This document shows, piece after piece, positions 16,478-25,305 of a DNA stretch of 64,000 bases. A program made the position numbers and the translations under genes. This DNA comes from Paramesorhizobium endophyticum. GTDB lineage: Bacteria; Pseudomonadota; Alphaproteobacteria; Rhizobiales; Rhizobiaceae. Where the stretch lies: NCBI RefSeq assembly GCF_014640615.1, contig NZ_BMHH01000020.1, positions 1-64,000 on the forward strand, written 5' to 3'. The notes below the pieces were generated by a model. The model saw only the letters and a program-made list of their open reading frames with translations. It was not told the origin of the DNA and did no database searches. Position 1 is the first letter of the stretch; every line of letters begins with the position of its first letter.

Positions 16478-16525
16478 AAAAAGGCCCCCAGCGACGCAGT
16501 CGTGGAAGCCCTTCTCAGATGTAGC
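16478..16525 (-). ncRNA. Counter-transcribed antisense RNA controlling repC (ctRNA/incA-type)
   Basis: On the minus strand a -35 box TTGACA (16560-16555) and a weak -10 GATTCT (16537-16532) precede a transcript of about 50 bases. It ends in a strong terminator: a GGCTTCCACGAC arm pairs with a GTCGCTGGGGGCC-type arm, followed by TTTTT at 16482-16478. Size, place and terminator match the ctRNA that lies in the repB-repC gap of repABC replicons and limits RepC synthesis, fixing copy number and incompatibility. Exact ends are inferred from the promoter and terminator. Confidence 0.75.
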
Positions 16526-16619
16526 AATCAGAGAATCTCATTTCCACGAATCACTGTCAAGAGTCTTTAGCGTCTTTTGGGCGAGCGGATTTCTTTTGCC
16601 TTCGAAAAGGTGAAGGAAA

Positions 16620-17825
16620 ATGGAGATTGGTAACATAACGACGCCCTTCGGGCGGCGGTCGATGACGCTTGCCATGTTGACGAATCAGATCAACACGCAG
16701 GAAGCTTCGAAATGCAGAGCTGTGGACAAATGGCAGGTTTATCGCTGGCTATGCGAAGGAAAGGCCATCATCGGCATTTCCGACCGTTCGCTGGCCGTGC
16801 TCAATGCGCTGCTGACGTTCTATCCTGAAAATGAGCTCGCCCAGGAGCATGGTCTCGTCGTATTCCCGTCGAACGCCCAGCTTGCCCTGCGCGCGCATGG
16901 CATGGCGGACGCGACGCTACGCCGTCATCTGGCCGCGCTGGTGGATTGCGGCCTGATCATTCGCCGCGACAGCCCGAACGGCAAGCGTTACGCCCGCAAG
17001 GGGAGGGGAGGGGAGATCGATGAAGCCTTCGGTTTCTCGCTGGCGCCTTTGCTGGCCCGTGCTGAAGAGTTCAAACAAAGCGCAGAACAGGTCCGGGCGG
17101 AAGTTCGCGCCTTGCATCTGGCCCGCGAGCAGATCACGCTCCATCGCCGGGACATCCAGAAGCTGATCGAAGTAGCCGCAGAGGAACGCATTACCGGCCA
17201 TTGGGACGTGCTGTGGGAGCGTTTCAGAGCCGTTGTGGATGCTATCCCGCGCCGCGCCGACCGGATTGAACTGGAGAAAATTGCCGCTGAACTCGCCGAT
17301 CTTCGTTCCGACGTCGCCAAGCTGTTGGAATTACATGTAAATGCTCAAAATGTAAGCGGCAATGAGTCCCAGAATGAGCGGCAGCTATCTAATTCAGATA
17401 CCAAGATCCTTATTGAATCAGATTTAATTTCAAAAAAGGATTTGAATGAAAATCCGGTAAACACGCAGTCTAGAAGACCCGTGGAAGCCTATTCGCTCGA
17501 GCTGGTCCTCCGTGCGTGTCCTGACATTTCCGATTACGCCCCTCACGGCATCGCCAACTGGCGCGATCTGGCGACCATTGCTGCACAGGTCAAAAACTAT
17601 CTCGGCATTTCTGCCCCGGTATATCACGAGGCGGTTCAGGTGCTCGGAACAGAAAGCACTGCCGCGACCATCGCCTGCATGCTGCAGCGGGTTGGACAGA
17701 TCAGCTCTCCCGGCGGCTATCTGCGTATCCTGACGCGCAAGGCGAGGGCAGGGGAGTTTTCCGTTGGACCGATGCTGATGGCCGCTTTGAAAACCAACGG
17801 CTCGACAGCGGGAATGGCGGCATGA
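16620..17825 (+). CDS. repC: Replication initiator RepC
   Basis: This 401-residue protein is the replication initiator of the repABC family. It starts with the typical segment ITTPFGRRSMTLAML after a GAAGGA ribosome site. The N-terminal half contains the winged-helix region (LALRAHGMADATLRRHLAALVDCGLI), followed by a basic and charged middle and a conserved C-terminal domain (ISSPGGYLRILTRKA). RepC binds the origin, which in studied replicons lies inside its own gene. Expression is limited by the antisense RNA just upstream. Confidence 0.95.
   Translation: MEIGNITTPFGRRSMTLAMLTNQINTQEASKCRAVDKWQVYRWLCEGKAIIGISDRSLAVLNALLTFYPENELAQEHGLVVFPSNAQLALRAHGMADATLRRHLAALVDCGLIIRRDSPNGKRYARKGRGGEIDEAFGFSLAPLLARAEEFKQSAEQVRAEVRALHLAREQITLHRRDIQKLIEVAAEERITGHWDVLWERFRAVVDAIPRRADRIELEKIAAELADLRSDVAKLLELHVNAQNVSGNESQNERQLSNSDTKILIESDLISKKDLNENPVNTQSRRPVEAYSLELVLRACPDISDYAPHGIANWRDLATIAAQVKNYLGISAPVYHEAVQVLGTESTAATIACMLQRVGQISSPGGYLRILTRKARAGEFSVGPMLMAALKTNGSTAGMAA
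17330..17470. other. oriV: Candidate origin region (oriV) inside repC
   Basis: This central stretch of repC is much more AT-rich than the rest of the gene, with runs such as GATTTAATTTCAAAAAAGG near 17420. In the repABC replicons studied, the minimal origin is an AT-rich stretch inside repC, and RepC binds there in cis. The limits given are only the visibly AT-rich part. Confidence 0.5.
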
Positions 17826-17854
17826 AACAAAGCCTAAAAATTGCCGACAGGCCC

Positions 17855-17889
17855 GGCGGATTTTCGGGTTGTTTACCGATAAAACCGCC
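17855..17889. terminator. Possible bidirectional terminator between repC and the DeoR gene
   Basis: GGCGG-A-TTTT (17855-17864) can pair with AAAACCGCC (17881-17889) around a 16-base loop with one bulge. It lies between the convergent repC and DeoR genes. The stem is imperfect, so this is tentative. Confidence 0.35.
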
Positions 17890-17914
17890 GCTACGGGATC
17901 GCGCCCATCAAACG

Positions 17915-18736
17915 CTATTTGGACGCGGCGCTTTCCGCCACAGGGACGGCAAGATGCAGTTCCGTGCGGCTTTCGTCCAGTATCCGCTTGAGATTTCCGG
18001 TGGGAACCGTGTCGGTGACTATCATATCCGCCTCTGTGACCGATCCAAGTCGCACCAGAGCGCGGCGTCCGAATTTGCTGCCGTCTATTGCGAGTATCAC
18101 CCGGCCCGCCTGCTGCATCGCCGCGCGAACGGCGGCCACTTCCGCGTAATCATCGTCGCCGATGTCCCCATCATCGTCGATACCGCTCACCGAGATGATG
18201 ACATAATCGAACTTGAAGGCGCGGATGAATTCAGGCGCATTCTGGCTGAAGACGCCCGCATCCACCTGCCGCACAAAGCCGCCGGGCACCGCGATGGTAA
18301 AATCCGTGGCTTCGCTCAAACTGGTCGCCACCCGCAGGCTATAGGTGACCACACGCAGCTCCTTGCGGACCGTGAGCGCGCGCGCCACCGCCTCGCAGGT
18401 CGTGCCCGTGTCGATGAAGACCGAGGCGTTATCCGGAAGAAGCTCGGCCACGCGTTTGCCGATTGCCTCTTTGCGCTCTGCGTTGACCACGCGCCGCTGC
18501 CGGTAGATCACCGGATCGAGCGGTGTCGAGGCGACAGCCCCGCCATGCAGCCTGCGAACCTTGCCCTGCCGTTCCAGCGCCATGATATCCCGGCGCGCCG
18601 TCTGGGTGGTTACGGAAAAGCGAGCGGCGATCTCCTCAAGCGATATGTAATGATTTTCCGCAAGGTAACGGACGAGATAGGCCTGCCGGCGCGCCTTCTT
18701 GCCGTCCTCATCCCCCGGCTGATCCTCAGTATGCAT
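17915..18736 (-). CDS. DeoR-family transcriptional regulator
   Basis: This 273-residue regulator has the N-terminal DeoR helix-turn-helix (ISLEEIAARFSVTTQTARRDI, then LERQGKVRRLHGGAV) and a C-terminal DeoRC sugar-phosphate-type sensor domain. That domain shows the usual FIDTGTTCEAVARAL and later ILAIDGSKFGRRALVRLG segments. Its ligand is probably a phosphorylated sugar or intermediate. No sugar-use genes lie next to it: upstream on the same strand is the end of the peptide transporter operon and downstream is repC, so its target is unclear. Confidence 0.9.
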   Translation of the reverse strand: MHTEDQPGDEDGKKARRQAYLVRYLAENHYISLEEIAARFSVTTQTARRDIMALERQGKVRRLHGGAVASTPLDPVIYRQRRVVNAERKEAIGKRVAELLPDNASVFIDTGTTCEAVARALTVRKELRVVTYSLRVATSLSEATDFTIAVPGGFVRQVDAGVFSQNAPEFIRAFKFDYVIISVSGIDDDGDIGDDDYAEVAAVRAAMQQAGRVILAIDGSKFGRRALVRLGSVTEADMIVTDTVPTGNLKRILDESRTELHLAVPVAESAASK

Positions 18737-18754
18737 GCTGTCTTTCCGATCCTC

Positions 18755-18837
18755 AAAATATCATCGAATACTATTCGGCCAGCATGACCGCGATAAAGCA
18801 CATGCCGTCTGCTTGCGCCGCTTTCAAATGATATTTT
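18755..18837. promoter_or_regulatory. Distant 10-bp inverted repeat upstream of the DeoR gene
   Basis: AAAATATCAT (18755-18764) and ATGATATTTT (18828-18837) are perfect inverted copies 63 bp apart, starting 19 bp upstream of the DeoR start. DeoR-type repressors often bind paired sites and loop the DNA, so these are plausible autoregulatory operators. Confidence 0.4.
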
Positions 18838-18894
18838 TATAGCCGGAATGGAAGCTGCCGACCGATCAGAAGCAAGGAGAGAACGGGCTTGGTA

Positions 18895-20730
18895 TCAGTT
18901 CGCCCACTCAACTCCCAATTCCTGCACCATATGCCCCTCTCCGGCCTGCCGATAAGAACGTATTTCGGGTTGATAATCCGCGGGATGGATGGGACTTTTC
19001 AGCTCGCTGACTTTCAGGACGGGGCGCTGGTCGCGGCGGGAGGGGTCGGGAACCGGAACTGCCGACAGGAGGCGTTTGGTATAAGGATGCTGCGGATTGC
19101 CGAAAATGGCGGCGCGGGGGCCGATCTCGACGATCTCGCCCAGATACATGACGGCGACGCGGTGGCTGATCCGCTCGACCACGGCCATGTCATGGCTGAT
19201 GAACAGGTAGGACAGGCCCATCTCTCGTTGCAGGTCGAGCATGAGGTTGACCACCTGCGCCTTGATCGACACGTCGAGCGCAGAAACCGCCTCGTCGGCC
19301 ACAATTAGTTTCGGGCGCAGCGAGAGCGCGCGGGCAATCGAGATGCGCTGGCGCTGGCCGCCGGAAAACTCATGCGGATAACGGTTTGAAATATCGGGGC
19401 CAAGGCCCACTTGACGCAGCAATTCGCCAACCCGCTCCCGCGCTTCCGCCCGGCTGCCGAGGCCGTGGGCGATGACAGGCTCGGCAATCGTCTCGCCCAC
19501 TTTCATGCTCGGATTGAGGCTTGCGAATGGATCCTGGAAGATAAGCTGAATATCGCGGCGGCGCTCCCGGAAGCCGGAGGAGCTTAAGGAAAGGATATCC
19601 TCGCCATTGAGGCGGATTTCGCCCGATGTCGGGTCGCTGAGGCGCATGATCGTCCGCCCGGTCGTGGATTTTCCGCATCCGGATTCGCCGACCAGCGCCA
19701 GCGTTTCGCCGGGGGCGATGCTGAACGAGACATTTTCCACCGCATGGACTCGCCCGATCACGCGGCGCAAAAGGCCTTTGCGGATGTCGAAATATTTGCG
19801 CAGATCCTTCACCTCGAGCACCGGCCGCGCGCTGCCCGAAGGGGGAGGTGAGATATCTCCATTGTCTTTTGCGCTTGCCGGCAAGCCGGTGGCGCGATTG
19901 ATCTCGATGAATTTCCTGGGCTGCGCCTCGCCCTGCATCGAACCGAGCTTGGGAACCGCCGCCAGCAGGGCGCGCGTATAGGGATGTTGGGGCGCACCGA
20001 AGATGTCGCCGGTCGTTCCGCTTTCGACGATGCGGCCATGCAGCATGACGATGGTCCGGTCGGCGATTTCGGCCACTACGCCCATATCATGGGTGATGAA
20101 GAGGACCGCCATGCCCTCTTCCTGCTGCAACTCGCGGATGAGGTCGAGAATCTGCGCCTGGATGGTGACGTCGAGTGCGGTCGTCGGCTCGTCTGCGATC
20201 AGCAGCTTCGGCCGGCAGGCGAGCGCCATCGCGATCATCACCCGCTGGCGCATGCCGCCCGAAAGACGGTGCGGATAATCGTGGATGCGAGTGGCGGCGG
20301 AGGGGATGCGGACGCGCTCCATCAGGCGCACCGCTTCCGCCTCGGCCGCGCCCCTGTCCATGCCGCGATGGGTCATCAGCACTTCCGCCAGTTGGAAGCC
20401 GATGGTGAGGCTCGGATTGAGCGACGTCATCGGCTCCTGGAAGATCATGGCGATCTCATTGCCGCGGATCTGCCTCATGCCGGAATCGTCGAGCGCGTTC
20501 AACGATTTGCCGGCAAAGCGGATATCGCCCTCGATGCGGCTGCTGCCGGGTGAGAGCAGGCGCATGAGGGCCAGGGAGGTGACGCTTTTGCCCGAACCGG
20601 ATTCCCCCACGATCGCAACGGTCGTCCCCGCCTCGATATCGAAGGAAATGTCGTGAACGACGGTGGTCCATCGCCCATCGCTCAGGAAGGAGACACGCAG
20701 GTTCTGGACGGAGAGCAGCTTGTCTTGCAT
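18895..20730 (-). CDS. Fused double ABC ATPase for peptide/glutathione import (GsiA-like)
   Basis: This 611-residue protein holds two full ABC domains. The first has Walker A GESGSGKS, signature LSGGMRQR and Walker [13 protein letters not shown]. The second has GESGCGKS, signature FSGGQRQR and [12 protein letters not shown], with the oligopeptide-type C-terminal extension after each. The fused DppD-DppF layout is that of GsiA, the glutathione importer ATPase. It is the last gene of an operon with permeases, a binding protein and gamma-glutamyltransferase, which supports gamma-glutamyl peptides as substrate. The Walker B of the second domain has Ala where Pro is usual. Confidence 0.88.
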   Translation of the reverse strand: MQDKLLSVQNLRVSFLSDGRWTTVVHDISFDIEAGTTVAIVGESGSGKSVTSLALMRLLSPGSSRIEGDIRFAGKSLNALDDSGMRQIRGNEIAMIFQEPMTSLNPSLTIGFQLAEVLMTHRGMDRGAAEAEAVRLMERVRIPSAATRIHDYPHRLSGGMRQRVMIAMALACRPKLLIADEPTTALDVTIQAQILDLIRELQQEEGMAVLFITHDMGVVAEIADRTIVMLHGRIVESGTTGDIFGAPQHPYTRALLAAVPKLGSMQGEAQPRKFIEINRATGLPASAKDNGDISPPPSGSARPVLEVKDLRKYFDIRKGLLRRVIGRVHAVENVSFSIAPGETLALVGESGCGKSTTGRTIMRLSDPTSGEIRLNGEDILSLSSSGFRERRRDIQLIFQDPFASLNPSMKVGETIAEPVIAHGLGSRAEARERVGELLRQVGLGPDISNRYPHEFSGGQRQRISIARALSLRPKLIVADEAVSALDVSIKAQVVNLMLDLQREMGLSYLFISHDMAVVERISHRVAVMYLGEIVEIGPRAAIFGNPQHPYTKRLLSAVPVPDPSRRDQRPVLKVSELKSPIHPADYQPEIRSYRQAGEGHMVQELGVEWAN

Positions 20731-20751
20731 GGAACGACCTTTTCCTTCCGG

Positions 20752-21618
20752 TTACACGAAGAAACTGGCGAGAAAGCGCAGGCAGATGAAGAGAAGAAAC
20801 AGGCCGAAAGCGACTTCCAGCTTCCGCTTCGACAGGCTGTGCGCGAGCCTCACCCCGAAGGGCGCGGCCATTATGCTCGTCGGGATGAAGAGTATGAGGC
20901 CGAGCAGGGATACGTAACCGAGCGCCATGGGCGGCTGCAGCGCCGCCACATCGGGAAATTCGGCGGCGCGCGGCCAGCCCGCATAGATATAGCCGAGCGC
21001 GCCCGGAATGGAGATGAGGACGCCCAGGCCGGATGATGTCGCCACGGCCTGATGGATGGGGCGGTTGTAGAAGGTCATGAACAGGTTGGAAAGCTGCCCG
21101 CCGCCGATGCCCATGAGAGACGACAGCACGCCGATCACCACGCCGACAATGCGCACCGCCGCCTTGCCGGGCAGGGTATCGCCGAGCCGCCAGCCATCCT
21201 TGCCGAAGAGAAGGCGGATGGCGGAAACGCCTGCCACTGCTACAAAGACGGTCTTGAACACTTCCTCTGGCGCGAAGCGGGCGATCACGCTGCCAATGAG
21301 GACGCCGATCACCACGGGAACTGCCCAGACCCGCAGCAGGCCAACATCCACAACGCCGCGCGCCAGATGCGAGCGATAGGAGCGGATCGAGGTAGGAATG
21401 ATGATGGCGAGCGACGTGCCAACGCAAAGCGGCATCCGCACCTCCTCCGGTACCTCCATATAGCGGAACAGCTCATAGAGGATGGGAACGATCACGGTCC
21501 CGCCGCCGACGCCGAAAAGCCCCGCCAGAATGCCGGTCACGCCGCCCGCGACAAGGAGGCCGGTACCCAGCCAGAGCATCTCATAAAGATCGAGTCCCAT
21601 ATCAGCGCCCGACCGCAT
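20752..21618 (-). CDS. TauE/SafE-family sulphite/anion exporter-like membrane protein
   Basis: This 288-residue protein has about eight membrane segments. It shows the two inverted glycine-rich repeats of the TauE/SafE (DUF81) family, GILAGLFGVGGGTVIVPILY near the N-terminus and SLMGIGGGQLSNLFM in the second half. Some family members export sulphite or sulphoacetate after breakdown of sulphonates. Its start overlaps the gamma-glutamyltransferase stop by 17 bases and it is followed by the ATPase gene. It may export a sulphur anion released when cysteine from glutathione is broken down, but that is an inference from context. Confidence 0.85.
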   Translation of the reverse strand: MRSGADMGLDLYEMLWLGTGLLVAGGVTGILAGLFGVGGGTVIVPILYELFRYMEVPEEVRMPLCVGTSLAIIIPTSIRSYRSHLARGVVDVGLLRVWAVPVVIGVLIGSVIARFAPEEVFKTVFVAVAGVSAIRLLFGKDGWRLGDTLPGKAAVRIVGVVIGVLSSLMGIGGGQLSNLFMTFYNRPIHQAVATSSGLGVLISIPGALGYIYAGWPRAAEFPDVAALQPPMALGYVSLLGLILFIPTSIMAAPFGVRLAHSLSKRKLEVAFGLFLLFICLRFLASFFV

Positions 21619-23404
21619 AGGCTTGCATGAGGCGCGGAGTCGCGGCGGCTTTGAGCAGCCCGTTCTCCGTCCGCTCCGCCGCCGTCAGGCGGCCCACGGT
21701 CCATTCATCGACTACCTCGACGTCATGGCCGCGTTTCCTCAATTCTTCGATGACCGGCATACCGATACTCCGCTCGATCACGAGCCGCTTCAGGATCGCC
21801 TCGCGCGGATAGAAGGACGAGGGGAAATGCATGGTATGAAACAGCGGCAGGTCAATGCTTTCCTGCAGATTGAGGCCGTGATGCACACGGCGCAGGAACA
21901 GAAGCATCTGCCATTGGTCCTGCTGGTCGCCGCCCGGCGTGCCGAAGACCATGCGCGGCTTGCCGTGATGGAGAGCGAGCGACGGCGTCAGCGTCGTGCG
22001 CGGGCGCTTGCGCGGCGCAAGGCTCGAGGGCAAACCTTCCTCCAGCCAGAACATCTGCGCCCGCGTGTTGAGGCAGAAACCCAGTTCCGGGATGATCGGC
22101 GAGGATTGCAGCCAGCCGCCGGAGGGCGTGGCCGAGACCATATTGCCGAAACGGTCGATGACATCGATATGCACCGTGTCGCCGCGCTTTTCGGTACGCA
22201 GATGCGCCATGGTCGGCTCACCCGCGCCTGTGCCCTCCTGCTTATGCGCGCCGGTATAGCGGAACTGGGCGATGGCGCGTTCGCGCTGCGCTTCATAGCC
22301 GGGAACCAGCCCCGGATTGAGAATTGGGGAGGCGGCGTCGCCGATGAGCTTGCGGCGCTCAATATTGTAGCTTTCGGACAGCAGGTGCTCCATCGGCACA
22401 GTCACGAAATTCGGGTCGCCGTAATAGACCTCGCGATCTGCGAAGGCGAGCTTCATCGCCTCGATGGTGGTGTGGATGAAATCCGGCCCCACCGTATCCA
22501 TGGCGGCGAGGTCCATGTCTTTCAGCAGCGCCAGCGTTTGCAGGAAGGCCGGTCCCTGTCCCCACGGGCCGGTCTTCGCCACCGTCCAGCCGTGATAATC
22601 ATAGGTCAGCGGCGCTTCATAGCTGGCGCTCCAGCGCGCCATGTCGTCGGCGGTAAGTAGCCCCCTGTGCCGCTTGCCGCTCGTGTCCATCGCCTCGGTC
22701 TCACGGCAGAAGCGGTCGATACTGTCAGCGACAAAGCCGCGGTAGAAGGCGTCGCGCGCGCGGTCGATCTTCGTTTCGCGCGTGCCTGACTCGGCTTCCG
22801 CTTCATCGACGATCCGCTGATAGGTGTCGGCAAGCGCCTCGTTGACGAACAGCTCGTGGGCCGCGGGCAGATTGCCTCCGCGCGCCCATAAGGCGTAGGA
22901 TGTCGGCCATTCCTTCTCGAAGAAAGCCGCCTGATCGCGGATGGTGTTGGCGACGCGCGGCAGCAGCGGGTGGCCATGGCGCGCATAGGAGATCGCGGGT
23001 TCCATCACGTCACGCAGGCTCAGCGTGCCATGGTCGCGCAGCATCAGCATCCATGCGTCGAAGGCGCCGGGCACGACCGTCGCCAGCAGGCCGGATCCGG
23101 GGACGAGATCAAGGCCCTCGCTTTTATAGCGCTCGATGGTCGCCGCTTCCGGCGTCACGCCCTGACCGCAAAGCACTTCGGTTTTGCCCGTGCGTGCGGA
23201 ATGGAAAATGATCGGCACTTCACCCGATGGCCCGACCAGATGCGGCTCCACGACCTGCAAAACGAAACCCGCCGCGACAGCGGCGTCGAAGGCATTGCCG
23301 CCTCGCTCCAGCATGGCCATGCCGGCGGCAGAGGCGAGCCAATGGGTGGATGTTACGACGCCGAAGGTGCCCAGAATTTCCGGGCGAGTAGTGAACATGC
23401 TCAT
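21602..23404 (-). CDS. Gamma-glutamyltransferase family hydrolase
   Basis: This 600-residue protein matches gamma-glutamyltransferases (Ntn hydrolases made as one chain and self-cleaved). The likely nucleophile and cleavage residue is Thr410 in KRGDTVHIDVIDRFGN, and the late TPGGDQQDQWQMLLF glycine-rich segment lines the gamma-glutamyl site. I see no clear signal peptide, so it may be cytoplasmic, unlike E. coli Ggt. Lying between the permease genes and the ATPase gene, it probably cleaves the gamma-glutamyl bond of the imported compound. Confidence 0.88.
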   Translation of the reverse strand: MSMFTTRPEILGTFGVVTSTHWLASAAGMAMLERGGNAFDAAVAAGFVLQVVEPHLVGPSGEVPIIFHSARTGKTEVLCGQGVTPEAATIERYKSEGLDLVPGSGLLATVVPGAFDAWMLMLRDHGTLSLRDVMEPAISYARHGHPLLPRVANTIRDQAAFFEKEWPTSYALWARGGNLPAAHELFVNEALADTYQRIVDEAEAESGTRETKIDRARDAFYRGFVADSIDRFCRETEAMDTSGKRHRGLLTADDMARWSASYEAPLTYDYHGWTVAKTGPWGQGPAFLQTLALLKDMDLAAMDTVGPDFIHTTIEAMKLAFADREVYYGDPNFVTVPMEHLLSESYNIERRKLIGDAASPILNPGLVPGYEAQRERAIAQFRYTGAHKQEGTGAGEPTMAHLRTEKRGDTVHIDVIDRFGNMVSATPSGGWLQSSPIIPELGFCLNTRAQMFWLEEGLPSSLAPRKRPRTTLTPSLALHHGKPRMVFGTPGGDQQDQWQMLLFLRRVHHGLNLQESIDLPLFHTMHFPSSFYPREAILKRLVIERSIGMPVIEELRKRGHDVEVVDEWTVGRLTAAERTENGLLKAAATPRLMQAYAVGR

Positions 23405-23422
23405 GGATTGTTCCTTTGTAGA

Positions 23423-24292
23423 TCAGGTCTCGCGCGGATCGATAGCGTCGCGCAGGCCATCGCCCAGAAGGTTGAACCCCAGCACCACCAGAAAGATGGC
23501 GGCGCCCGGCCAGATCGACATCCAGGGAGCCTGGGAAATGAAGTTCTTCGCCGTATTCAGCATCGAGCCCCAGGAGGGATTGGGCGGCTGCTGCCCGAGG
23601 CCGAGGAAGGAAAGGCTCGCTTCGGCGATAATGGCCGCGGCGATGGTCAGCGTCGCCTGCACGATGATCGGTGAGAGCGAATTCGGCAGGATGTAGCGCC
23701 AGATGATGCGCGGATGGCGCAGTCCTACCACCTTGGCTCCTTCCACATATTCTTCTGCCCGAACCGTCATGACTTGGCTGCGCGTGAGCCGGGCGAAGAT
23801 CGGGGCGGCGGAGAGGCCTATGGCGATCATGGCGTTGGTGAGGCTCGGGCCAAGAAATGCGGCAAGGGCAATGGCGAGGATTAGGAAGGGGATGGCGAGC
23901 GCGGCATCGACCAGACGCGATATCGAGCTATCGAGCCAGCCGCCGAAATAGCCCGCGACAATGCCGAATGGGACCCCGACAATGATGGCAATGAGCACCG
24001 AAACCGCGCCCGCAAGGAGCGATGTGCGAGCGCCATAGGCCATGCGCGCGAAAAGATCGCGGCCGAGCTCATCGGTTCCAAGCCAGTGCTGTAGCGAGGG
24101 CGGTTTGCGCAGTGCGGTGAAGCTGGTCTTGAACGGATCTTCGGTGGCGATGAAGGGTGCGAAAATCGCCAGAAGCACAAAGAAGCCGACCAGAATGGCT
24201 CCGAGCACTGCGGCACGGTTCCGCAGGAATTTGCGAACGGTTCGATTGCCGCGCCATCCGGTTTTGGAAGGAATGCTGATGGCGTCGCTCAT
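23423..24292 (-). CDS. Peptide/glutathione-type ABC permease (DppC/GsiD-like)
   Basis: The start at 24292 overlaps the stop of the upstream permease (ATGA), giving 289 residues; a longer frame to 24376 would intrude on that gene. It has an N-terminal cytoplasmic stretch, the DppC-type opening membrane segment and five further segments. The EAA loop lies near EEYVEGAKVVGLRHPRIIWR. It pairs with the DppB-like permease to form the import channel. Confidence 0.9.
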   Translation of the reverse strand: MSDAISIPSKTGWRGNRTVRKFLRNRAAVLGAILVGFFVLLAIFAPFIATEDPFKTSFTALRKPPSLQHWLGTDELGRDLFARMAYGARTSLLAGAVSVLIAIIVGVPFGIVAGYFGGWLDSSISRLVDAALAIPFLILAIALAAFLGPSLTNAMIAIGLSAAPIFARLTRSQVMTVRAEEYVEGAKVVGLRHPRIIWRYILPNSLSPIIVQATLTIAAAIIAEASLSFLGLGQQPPNPSWGSMLNTAKNFISQAPWMSIWPGAAIFLVVLGFNLLGDGLRDAIDPRET

Positions 24293-25236
24293 GATGCATC
24301 CCTCAAGCGCGGGTTGACCAGAATATAGAGAATGTCGGCAAGGAGGTTCATGAGGATGAAGCCTATCGCCGTGCACAGCACTACACCTTGCACGACCGCA
24401 TAATCCCGGGTGAAAACCGCATCGACAATGAGTTTTCCGAAGCCGGGGATGGTAAATATCTGCTCAGTCAGAACTGCTCCGGCGAGGAGTTCTCCGAAGA
24501 GGAGCGTGGCGAGCGTGATGATCGGAACCAGCGCATTGCGCAAGCCATGCCGCAAGATGACGGTCCGCTCATCGAGGCCCTTGGCGCGGGCGGTGCGGAC
24601 ATAATCGGACCGGAGCACGCCGAGCATGGCCGACCGCGTATGGCGCATCAGCACGCCCGCAAGTCCTGTGCCCAGCACGATGGCCGGCATGATCATGGTG
24701 CGGATATTCTGCCACGGGTCCTCCAGCGGGGAGGTGTAGCCCGACGAAGGCAGCAACTGCCATTCCACCGAGACGACGAGGATGAAGAGGATGCCGAGCC
24801 AGAAATTGGGGATGGAAAGCCCGGAGAGCGCTGCGACATTGATGGTGTAATCGGTGAGCGTCCCCTTGCGTACGGCCGAGATGATACCTGCCGGCACACC
24901 GATCAAGAGCGCCACAACCATGGCGAAGGCAGCGAGCTGGATCGTCACCGGGAGCTTCTGGGCGATGAGATCGAGAACCGGCTTTTCCGTGCGGATAGAC
25001 AAGCCGAAATCGCCGGACAATATCTGCTTCAGCCACACGAAATATTGCACCGGGACGGCATCGTTCAGGCGGTATTTCTCTTGAAGATAGGCAATCGTCT
25101 GCGGGTCGCGATCTTCACCCGCCATCGCCAGGATCGGATCGCCCGGCAGCAGCTTCTGCATGCCGAAGACCAGCACCGAAACCAGAAACAGCGTCGGCAA
25201 TACGACGACGCAGCGCCGTAGGATGAGTTCAAGCAT
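24289..25236 (-). CDS. Peptide/glutathione-type ABC permease (DppB/GsiC-like)
   Basis: This 315-residue permease has the DppB signature start (a single membrane helix followed by a periplasmic stretch with PGDPILAMAGEDRDPQ). It has five more membrane segments and an EAA loop (SDYVRTARAKGLDERTVILRH). It is the first membrane gene after the binding protein, about 70 bases downstream, and overlaps the next permease by four bases. Confidence 0.9.
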   Translation of the reverse strand: MLELILRRCVVVLPTLFLVSVLVFGMQKLLPGDPILAMAGEDRDPQTIAYLQEKYRLNDAVPVQYFVWLKQILSGDFGLSIRTEKPVLDLIAQKLPVTIQLAAFAMVVALLIGVPAGIISAVRKGTLTDYTINVAALSGLSIPNFWLGILFILVVSVEWQLLPSSGYTSPLEDPWQNIRTMIMPAIVLGTGLAGVLMRHTRSAMLGVLRSDYVRTARAKGLDERTVILRHGLRNALVPIITLATLLFGELLAGAVLTEQIFTIPGFGKLIVDAVFTRDYAVVQGVVLCTAIGFILMNLLADILYILVNPRLRDAS

Positions 25237-25305
25237 GGGGGCGGAATCCTATTGGAGATAACAGTCGGAGGCGGCGGGGGAGGCCGCCTCCGCTCTTCGC
25301 GCCGG

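Noticed and set aside
20752-21618. Riboswitch-controlled transporter for the TauE-like gene
   Set aside because: The gene start overlaps the preceding coding sequence, leaving no leader for a riboswitch.
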